64,000 bases of DNA from Hylemonella sp. (GTDB lineage Bacteria; Pseudomonadota; Gammaproteobacteria; Burkholderiales; Burkholderiaceae_C). The DNA lies in NCBI RefSeq assembly GCF_027532185.1, contig NZ_JAPZSV010000002.1, forward strand, positions 186,001 through 250,000, given 5' to 3'. This document shows positions 33,988-40,507 of this stretch, in pieces. Numbering within the stretch: the stretch's first letter is position 1; every line of letters starts with the position of its first letter. A model generated the notes under the pieces. It searched no databases and had not been told where the DNA came from. It saw only the letters and a list, made by a program, of their open reading frames with translations. The translations under genes and the position numbers were made by a program.

Positions 33988-34024
33988 TGTAACATGATGT
34001 AACTCAGTGTAACGTCTTGTTACA
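33988..34024 (-). promoter_or_regulatory. TGTAAC direct-repeat array upstream of the secretion operon
   Basis: TGTAAC occurs at 33988-33993, 33998-34003 and 34008-34013, exactly 10 bases apart, and the inverse GTTACA at 34019-34024. Repeats phased by one helical turn are typical of OmpR-family response regulators. Read on the minus strand, 33988-34001 (TACATCATGTTACA) matches the RstA-type consensus TACATNTNGTTACA, as I recall it, at 11 of 12 fixed positions. The array starts 77 bases upstream of tpsB. It could equally serve a leftward promoter not clearly visible. Confidence 0.55.
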
Positions 34025-34059
34025 AAAACGCAAGGGGAATGTCGCGGAGGGCCCGGCCA

Positions 34060-34089
34060 GCAGCAAAACGGGCACCCGAAGGTGCCCGT
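34060..34089 (-). terminator. Terminator of the TPR lipoprotein / PBP1B operon
   Basis: ACGGGCACC (34068-34076) and GGTGCCCGT (34081-34089) form a 9-bp stem with a CGAA loop (TTCG on the minus strand). On the minus strand TTTTGCTG follows. It lies about 43 bases beyond the stop of the gene at 34132. Confidence 0.8.
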
Positions 34090-34131
34090 CATGGTGGGAA
34101 AAGCGGGCCGTGCAGCACGCCCGCGGGCGTC

Positions 34132-34701
34132 TCACGGTTGTTCCAGCGCTGCCGCCCGGTTGAGCGCCTTCTGCCCTGCATCGGCATTGCCCTGGGCGAT
34201 CCGCGCCTCGCCGATCACGCGCCAGTTCAGGGCCTGCAAGGGGCGTTGCGCGCCCGCAAAGCTGTTGGATTTCTGAGCCAGGGCGATCGCTTGGGCGTAC
34301 TGCCCCTGCGCCAGACGAAGCTGGGCCAGCTCATGCCACAACCGTGCGTTGCGCGGCTCGATGCGCAGGGCGCGCTCCAGTGTCGCGCTGGCCGCATCCG
34401 GACGCTCGGCGCCGGCGTCCGCCTGCGCGCGGTCGAGCAGCGCGATCACGGCGCGGTTGCCTGACGCCGGTGGCAAGGGCGGGGGCTCCGCCGCTGCGGG
34501 AAGCTCGGCCCCCGGCACGCCCTCACCGCCGGGCACGGGCCGGGTCTGTGCCGACGCGTCCGGCGGTGCGATCACGGTCGGGTCCGGCACCCGTGCGGGC
34601 GATGGCTCCCCTGCAGGCGCAGGCGGCGACGTGTCCACGCTGGCACAACCCGCCAGCAGCAGGAGTGCCGCCGCGAGGACATAGGCTGGGTATCGTTTCA
34701 T
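34132..34701 (-). CDS. TPR lipoprotein, candidate LpoP-type activator of PBP1B
   Basis: A 189-residue outer-membrane lipoprotein: signal with lipobox LLAGC and cysteine at residue 19, then about 65 residues of Pro/Ala-rich linker, then a TPR-like helical domain (about 85-189) with ATLERALRIEPRNARLWHELAQLRLAQGQYAQAIALAQKS. In Pseudomonas aeruginosa, LpoP is a TPR lipoprotein that activates PBP1B and is encoded beside it. Here the start overlaps the PBP1B stop by ATGA, so the pair is translationally coupled. The role as a PBP1B activator is inference from architecture and context. Confidence 0.75.
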   Translation of the reverse strand: MKRYPAYVLAAALLLLAGCASVDTSPPAPAGEPSPARVPDPTVIAPPDASAQTRPVPGGEGVPGAELPAAAEPPPLPPASGNRAVIALLDRAQADAGAERPDAASATLERALRIEPRNARLWHELAQLRLAQGQYAQAIALAQKSNSFAGAQRPLQALNWRVIGEARIAQGNADAGQKALNRAAALEQP

Positions 34702-37085
34702 CAGTCGAACAACCTGCGGAACCAGCTACGCTGGGTGGATGGATCTTGCGCGGGCGCATCCTGGGCCCCGGGCAGCGGCCGGTCCGACGGATCGCAGGAT
34801 GCCGAGCCCACCGGTGCCGAGCCCTTGATGAAAGGCAGGAGCCCAGAGGTCTGGCAGGCCTCCTCCGGGCTGGCACCCGCGGGGGGGTTGATGGCGACGA
34901 ACTCGATGTCTTCGGGTACCACCGGCTGCAGGGCCTCGGGCTGCAGGCCCTTCATCATCTCGCCCCAGACCGTCAGAGCGCCATTGCTGCCCGTCAGACC
35001 GGACGACTTGTTGTCGTCGCGGCCCACCCAGACCACGGCCACGTGGTTGCCGGTGTAGCCGGCGAACCAGCTGTCGCGCAGATCGTCCGTGGTGCCGGTC
35101 TTGCCGGCCACACTCAGTTCGGCCGGCAGCCAGTTGTTCAGGCCCTGCCCGGTACCGTCCTTCACCACGCCCTGCAGCGCCGTGGTGAGCAGATAGACCG
35201 GGGCCGCCGCCGCGACCGCCTCCACATTGAGCGGATAGCGCTGCAGGGGCTGGCCATCGGCGGTGACGATGTCACGGATGGCACGCAGCGGTGTGCGGAA
35301 ACCTCCGTCGGCAAAGGTCTGGTACATCTGCGTCACCTCAAGCGGCGACAGCTCGTAGGCCCCGAGCAGCGACGAGGGAAAGGCCGGTGGACGCTGCTCG
35401 ATGCCGAAACGCGGCAGTTTGTCGAGGATGCGGTCAACCCCCAGCTCGATGCCCAGGCGTGCGGTCGAGACATTGAGGGAGCGTGCCAGCGCCGTGTGCA
35501 GCGGCACCTGACCATGGAACTTGTTGTCGTAGTTCTTCGGCTTCCAGTCCGGTGAGCCGCGCTGGCGCCAGACCAGCTCGCTGTCGTCCAGCGGGGTGAG
35601 CAGGGTGTACTTCGCAGGATTCTCCAGCGCCGTGAGGTAGACGATGGGTTTGGCCAGCGAGCCGATCTGACGCTTCGCATCCAGCGCCCGGTTGTAGCCG
35701 GCATAACGCGCCTGACGCCCCCCCACCATGGCCTGCACCTCGCCGTTCTGGGTGCTGCTGACGACGACCGAGCCTTCCAGCGTATTGAGCGGAATCTTGC
35801 GCGCCTTCTCGATCTGTTCCAGGCGCTGCGACAGGGCCTGCTCGGCCGAGCGCTGGATGCGCGGATCCAGCGTGGTGAAGATGCGCAGGCCCTCGCTGCG
35901 CAGATCCTCCTCGCGGTAGTCGCGCTGCAGCTGGCGGTGCACGTACTGCAAAAAGGCGGGATACGGCGAGGTGCCGGTGGGCGCGCGCGGGGCCACCCCC
36001 AGCGGCTTCTGCCGGGCCAGCACGAACTGCTCCTGGCTGATGGCTTCAAGCTTGACCATCTCCTGCAGCACGATGTTGCGCCGCTGCAGGGCCTGCTCGG
36101 GCTTGCGGCGGGGGTCGTAGATGGCCGGGCCCTTGATCATGCCCACCAGGGTGGCGATCTCGTGCAGCTCCAGTCGATCCAGCGGACGGTCGAAATAGAA
36201 GTAGCTGGCCAGGCCCACGCCGTGGATGGCGCGGTTGGCGTCCTGCCCAAGATAGATCTCGTTGAGATAGGTTTCGAGGATCTCGTCCTTGCTGTAATGC
36301 AGTTCCAGCAGCATGGCCATGAGGACCTCGTTGGCCTTGCGCGTGAGCGTGCGCTCGGACGTGAGGAAGAAGTTCTTCACCAGCTGCTGGGTCAGCGTGC
36401 TGCCGCCTTCGATGCGCTGGCCGCTCAGGGTCTTGTACAGCGCCCGCGCAATGCCGCGCGGATCGATGCCCCAATGCGTGTAGAACTTGCGGTCCTCGAT
36501 CGCGATCAGCGCGTCGATCAGGGTCTGGGGCACCTGGGACAGACGCAGCAGATCGCGGTCTTCGTTGTGGCCGGGATAGATGCCACCGATCTGCGGCGGC
36601 TCCAGGCGCAGCAGCGGGATGTCCTTGCCCTCGCCGCCCCGCTCCTGGATCAGGGCGACGACACCATCGGCAAAGTCGACGCGTAGACGCTGGGTCGGCT
36701 GCAAACCGTCCCAGAACGCGAACTCACGGCTCGTGAACTCCACGCCGTTGAGCGTGTAGCGGTAAGTCGCATCCTCGTCGGGCCGCGGGTGCTCCCGGTA
36801 GCCGACGGAGCGCAGCTCCTCGACCAATTGCGCTGGCGTGAGCTTCAGCCCCGGGTACACCTCCAGCGCGCGACCGTAGACGCGCGCGGGCACCGCGAAC
36901 TTGCGCCCGTCAAAGGCTTCGCGGATGGTGACGTCGAGGTAGTAAAGGTAGCCGCTCAGGCCCAGCCCGAGCAGCAGGACGAGGACGCGGAAGACCCGAT
37001 GGCGAAAAATGGGGAGGACCCGGGTCTTGAGAAACGGAACGAAGGAGGAACGCAACCAGCTCCAGAACAGGCGAAGAAAATTCAT
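34701..37085 (-). CDS. mrcB: Penicillin-binding protein 1B (bifunctional glycosyltransferase/transpeptidase)
   Basis: A 794-residue inner-membrane peptidoglycan synthase. A short cytoplasmic segment and one membrane helix (about residues 33-50) precede a UB2H-like region (about 65-160). The GT51 glycosyltransferase domain has AIEDRKFYTHWGID (catalytic Glu) and IEGGSTLTQQLVKNFFL. The transpeptidase domain has GSLAKPIVYLTAL (catalytic Ser in SxxK), ARSLNVSTAR (SxN) and AGKTGTTDDLRDSWFAGY (KTG). Length and the UB2H-like region favour PBP1B over PBP1A. It is upstream of the TPR lipoprotein with a 4-base overlap. Confidence 0.94.
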   Translation of the reverse strand: MNFLRLFWSWLRSSFVPFLKTRVLPIFRHRVFRVLVLLLGLGLSGYLYYLDVTIREAFDGRKFAVPARVYGRALEVYPGLKLTPAQLVEELRSVGYREHPRPDEDATYRYTLNGVEFTSREFAFWDGLQPTQRLRVDFADGVVALIQERGGEGKDIPLLRLEPPQIGGIYPGHNEDRDLLRLSQVPQTLIDALIAIEDRKFYTHWGIDPRGIARALYKTLSGQRIEGGSTLTQQLVKNFFLTSERTLTRKANEVLMAMLLELHYSKDEILETYLNEIYLGQDANRAIHGVGLASYFYFDRPLDRLELHEIATLVGMIKGPAIYDPRRKPEQALQRRNIVLQEMVKLEAISQEQFVLARQKPLGVAPRAPTGTSPYPAFLQYVHRQLQRDYREEDLRSEGLRIFTTLDPRIQRSAEQALSQRLEQIEKARKIPLNTLEGSVVVSSTQNGEVQAMVGGRQARYAGYNRALDAKRQIGSLAKPIVYLTALENPAKYTLLTPLDDSELVWRQRGSPDWKPKNYDNKFHGQVPLHTALARSLNVSTARLGIELGVDRILDKLPRFGIEQRPPAFPSSLLGAYELSPLEVTQMYQTFADGGFRTPLRAIRDIVTADGQPLQRYPLNVEAVAAAAPVYLLTTALQGVVKDGTGQGLNNWLPAELSVAGKTGTTDDLRDSWFAGYTGNHVAVVWVGRDDNKSSGLTGSNGALTVWGEMMKGLQPEALQPVVPEDIEFVAINPPAGASPEEACQTSGLLPFIKGSAPVGSASCDPSDRPLPGAQDAPAQDPSTQRSWFRRLFD

Positions 37086-37192
37086 GGCAATCGTGACGGT
37101 GCTGTACGGTTCATTGTAGGCGTCGGACCCGGCCCTCTTGTACCGAGCCGTTACAGCTGAACGGCCAGGTGACGAGACCGGCCCTGAAAGAC

Positions 37193-37220
37193 AAAGGCCT
37201 CACCCGAGGGTGAGGCCTTT
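37193..37220 (-). terminator. Terminator of the aceE-aceF-lpdA cluster
   Basis: AAAGGCCTCACCC at 37193-37205 and GGGTGAGGCCTTT at 37208-37220 are perfectly complementary. The minus-strand copy ends in TTTGTCTTTC. It lies 20 bases after the lpdA stop; bidirectional use is possible. Confidence 0.85.
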
Positions 37221-37239
37221 GCGATGGAGGCTCTTGCGT

Positions 37240-39042
37240 TTACTTGCGCGCAGGTGGCACGTCGGTGCAGGAACCGTGCGCCACTTCGGCCGCCATGCCT
37301 ATGCTTTCGCCCAGTGTGGGATGCGGGTGGATGGTCTTGCCGATGTCCACGGCGTCGGCCCCCATCTCGATGGCCAGCGCGATCTCGCCGATCATATCGC
37401 CCGCATGCGTGCCCACGATGCCGCCGCCGACGATGCGGTGCGTCTCCTCGTCGAACAGCAGCTTGGTGAAGCCTTCGTCGCGCGTGTTGGCGATCGCGCG
37501 GCCCGAGGCACTCCAGGGGAAGAGGCCCTTCTTGACCTTGATGCCCTGGGCCTTGGCCTGCTCCTCGGTCAGGCCCACCCACGCCACTTCGGGGTCGGTG
37601 TAGGCCACGCTGGGGATGACCCGGGCGTTGAAAGCGGCAGAGGCCAGCTCCTTGTTACCCTGCAGCTCACCGGCAATGACCTCGGCCGCCACATGCCCCT
37701 CGTGCACCGCCTTGTGGGCCAGCATGGGCTGGCCGACGATGTCGCCGATGGCAAAGATATGCGGCACATTGGTACGCATCTGGATGTCGACGTTGATGAA
37801 GCCGCGGTCCGTCACGGCCACGCCGGCCTTGTCGGCAGCAATCTTCTTGCCGTTGGGCGTGCGGCCCACGGCCTGCAGCACGAGATCGTAGGTGCCTTCG
37901 CTCTTGGTGCCATCCAGGCCCTCGAATTGCACCTGGATGCCCGCGGGCGTGGCCTGCGCACCCACCGTCTTGGTCTTCAACATGATGTTGTCGAAGCGCG
38001 GCTTGTTCATCTTTTCCCAGACCTTGACGAGGTCACGGTCTGCACCCTGCATCAGGCCGTCGAGCATCTCCACCACGTCCAGGCGTGCGCCCAGCGTGCT
38101 GTAAACCGTGCCCATCTCCAGGCCGATGATGCCGCCGCCGATGATGAGCATCTTCTTGGGCGCCTGGCTCAGGGCCAGTGCCCCGGTGGAATCCACGATG
38201 CGCGGATCGTCGGGCAGGAACGGCAGGCGCACAGCCTGCGAGCCAGCGGCGATGATGGCCTTCTTGAAGGACACGACCTGCTTCTTGCCAGTCTTGTCCT
38301 GGGCCGTGCCGGTGGTCTCTTCCACTGCGAGGTGGTTGGCACCGACGAAGGCGCCGTAGCCGCGCACAACCGTGACCTTGCGCATCTTGGCCATGGCGGC
38401 GAGGCCGCCCGTGAGCTTGCCGATCACCTTCTCCTTGTGGCCACGCAGCTTGTCGAGGTTGACCACGGGCTTGCCGAAGTCCACGCCGAGGTCGGCCAGA
38501 TGGCTGGCCTCGTCCATCACGGCTGCCACGTGCAGCAGGGCCTTGGACGGGATGCAGCCCACGTTCAGGCAGACGCCGCCCAGCGTGGCGTAACGCTCGA
38601 CCAGCACGACCTTGAGACCGAGGTCGGCCGCGCGGAAGGCCGCCGAGTAGCCGCCGGGACCACCGCCGAGCACGAGCACGTCGCAGTCGAGATCGGCGCT
38701 GCCGCCGAAGCTCGCTGCGGCCGGGGCAGGTGTCGCCGCCTGGGGAGCAGCGGGTGCAGCCGTCGACGCCGCCGGAGCTGGCGCGGAGGCCGGTGCAGCA
38801 ACTGCAGACGACTCGAGCAGCAGGACCACCGAACCTTCCTTGACCTTGTCACCGAGCTTGACCTTGAGCTCCTTGACCACCCCGCCCTGGCTGGACGGGA
38901 TTTCCATGGAGGCCTTGTCCGACTCGACGGTGATCAGGCTCTGTTCGGGCTTGATGGTGTCACCCACCTTGACCAGCACCTCGATGACCGCCACGGACTC
39001 GAAGTCGCCGATGTCGGGGACCTTGATTTCTACCAGTGCCAT
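37240..39042 (-). CDS. lpdA: Dihydrolipoyl dehydrogenase (E3) with N-terminal lipoyl domain
   Basis: A 600-residue FAD disulfide oxidoreductase that reoxidises dihydrolipoamide in the pyruvate dehydrogenase complex. Residues 1-80 form a lipoyl domain with [18 protein letters not shown], whose lysine carries lipoate. An Ala/Pro linker (about 80-115) leads to the E3 core: [21 protein letters not shown] (FAD site), [16 protein letters not shown] (redox cysteines), [22 protein letters not shown] (NAD site) and the C-terminal [19 protein letters not shown] with catalytic His-Glu. The attached lipoyl domain is the betaproteobacterial (Ralstonia, Neisseria) arrangement. Last gene of the cluster, 16 bases after aceF. 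Confidence 0.96.
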   Translation of the reverse strand: MALVEIKVPDIGDFESVAVIEVLVKVGDTIKPEQSLITVESDKASMEIPSSQGGVVKELKVKLGDKVKEGSVVLLLESSAVAAPASAPAPAASTAAPAAPQAATPAPAAASFGGSADLDCDVLVLGGGPGGYSAAFRAADLGLKVVLVERYATLGGVCLNVGCIPSKALLHVAAVMDEASHLADLGVDFGKPVVNLDKLRGHKEKVIGKLTGGLAAMAKMRKVTVVRGYGAFVGANHLAVEETTGTAQDKTGKKQVVSFKKAIIAAGSQAVRLPFLPDDPRIVDSTGALALSQAPKKMLIIGGGIIGLEMGTVYSTLGARLDVVEMLDGLMQGADRDLVKVWEKMNKPRFDNIMLKTKTVGAQATPAGIQVQFEGLDGTKSEGTYDLVLQAVGRTPNGKKIAADKAGVAVTDRGFINVDIQMRTNVPHIFAIGDIVGQPMLAHKAVHEGHVAAEVIAGELQGNKELASAAFNARVIPSVAYTDPEVAWVGLTEEQAKAQGIKVKKGLFPWSASGRAIANTRDEGFTKLLFDEETHRIVGGGIVGTHAGDMIGEIALAIEMGADAVDIGKTIHPHPTLGESIGMAAEVAHGSCTDVPPARK

Positions 39043-39058
39043 TCAGTCTCTCCTCGGA

Positions 39059-40390
39059 TCAGAGCATCACGCGGCGGAAGTCGCCGAGGACCTGGGCCAG
39101 GTAGGCGTTGAAACGCGCGCCAGCGGCGCCATCGATCACGCGGTGGTCGTAGGACAGCGAGAGCGGCAATGTCAGCCGCGGCTGGAAGGCTTGGCCGTCC
39201 CAGACCGGCTTCATGGCGCCGCGCGACAGGCCGAGGATGGCCACTTCGGGCGCATTGATCAGCGGCGTGAAGTAGGTCGTGCCGATACCACCCAATGACG
39301 AGATCGAGAAGGTACCGCCCTGCATGTCGGCCGCGCCGAGCTTGCCCTCGCGTGCCTTCTTGGAAAGTTCGGCCATCTCGGCAGAGATTTCCACCAGGCC
39401 CTTCTGGTCGGCGTTCTTGAGCACGGGCACCACGAGGCCGTTGGGCGTGTCGGCAGCGAAGCCGATGTTCCAGTAGTTCTTGAGGACCAGCTGATCGCCG
39501 TCCAGACTGGCGTTGAACTCGGGGAACTTCTTGAGCGCAGCGACGGCGGCCTTGATCACGAAGGCCAGCATGGTGAACTTGACACCCGCCTTCTCGTGCT
39601 CCTTGTTGAGCTGCACGCGCAGTGCTTCGAGGTCGGTGATGTCGGCGTCTTCGTAGCTCGTGACGTGCGGGATCATCACCCAGTTGCGGTGCAGATTGGC
39701 GCCGCTGATCTTCTTGATGCGCGAGAGCTCCTTGCGCTCGATGGGGCCGAATTTGGCGAAGTCCACCTTGGGCCAGGGCAGCAGGCCCAGGCCAGCGCCA
39801 TCACCGCCACCGGAAGCCGCGCCCATGGCCTGGGTACGCACGGCGCCGCTCATCACGGCCTTGCTGAAATTCTTGACGTCAGCCTCGACAATGCGACCCT
39901 TGGGGCCCGAGCCCTTGACCTCGTCCAGCGGCACGCCGAGTTCGCGTGCGAACTTGCGCACCGAGGGACTGGCGTGCGGCAGCTGGCCCTTGGGGGCCGT
40001 GGGGTCGTGGGCCGGCACGGCCGCTACAGGGGCGGCGGCAAAGGGCGCCGGCGCAACGGCTACAGGTGCCGGAGCGGGTGCGGGCACTGGTGCGGGCGCA
40101 GCGGCAGGCGCTGCAGCTGCGACAGCCGGTGCAGCGGCAGCGGCCGGCGCATCAGCCGACTCGAGCAATGCGACCAGAGAACCCATGGCGACCTTGTCGC
40201 CGAGTTTGACCTTGAGTTCCTTGACCACGCCGGCGTGGCTGGAGGGGATCTCCATCGAAGCCTTGTCGGACTCGACGGTGATCAGCGACTGCTCGGCCTT
40301 GACCGTGTCGCCGGGCTTGACCAGCAGCTCGATGACCGCGACGGAGTCGAAGTCACCGATATCCGGCACCTTGATTTCTACGAGAGCCAT
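39059..40390 (-). CDS. aceF: Dihydrolipoamide acetyltransferase (E2) of pyruvate dehydrogenase
   Basis: A 443-residue core enzyme. It has one lipoyl domain (residues 1-75, lysine in [13 protein letters not shown]), an Ala/Pro-rich linker, a peripheral-subunit-binding domain (about 130-170: HASPSVRKFARELGVPLDEVKGSGPKGRIVEADV) and the catalytic domain ending in LSLSYDHRVIDGAAGARFNAYL (His-Asp of the acetyltransferase). E. coli AceF has three lipoyl domains; one here is normal when E3 carries another. The lipoyl domain is nearly the same as that of lpdA. An AAGGAAGAA ribosome site precedes the ATG. Confidence 0.96.
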   Translation of the reverse strand: MALVEIKVPDIGDFDSVAVIELLVKPGDTVKAEQSLITVESDKASMEIPSSHAGVVKELKVKLGDKVAMGSLVALLESADAPAAAAAPAVAAAAPAAAPAPVPAPAPAPVAVAPAPFAAAPVAAVPAHDPTAPKGQLPHASPSVRKFARELGVPLDEVKGSGPKGRIVEADVKNFSKAVMSGAVRTQAMGAASGGGDGAGLGLLPWPKVDFAKFGPIERKELSRIKKISGANLHRNWVMIPHVTSYEDADITDLEALRVQLNKEHEKAGVKFTMLAFVIKAAVAALKKFPEFNASLDGDQLVLKNYWNIGFAADTPNGLVVPVLKNADQKGLVEISAEMAELSKKAREGKLGAADMQGGTFSISSLGGIGTTYFTPLINAPEVAILGLSRGAMKPVWDGQAFQPRLTLPLSLSYDHRVIDGAAGARFNAYLAQVLGDFRRVML

Positions 40391-40467
40391 GTTTGTTCTT
40401 CCTTGTTCCTGGAAGCGGGACTTTGTGGCGACGACATCACATCGCTGCGCGATATGAGTCTTCGCCG

Positions 40468-40507
40468 CAAGGTCAATCCGCTTTATGCATAAAGCGGATT
40501 GACCTTG
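40468..40507 (-). repeat. Perfect 40-bp palindrome across the aceE stop codon
   Basis: Each base from 40468 to 40487 is complementary to its mate from 40507 back to 40488, with centre ATGCAT and no loop beyond it. The left part of the coding sense is the conserved C-terminal codons KVNPLYA of aceE, with its stop at 40483-40485; the other arm is noncoding. No U-run follows on the minus strand, so termination before aceF is unlikely. Confidence 0.9.

Noticed and set aside
33988..34024. The TGTAAC array as a CRISPR-like or mini-satellite repeat
   Set aside because: Units are 6 bases with 4-base spacers and one inverted copy, far from CRISPR dimensions; an operator explains it better.
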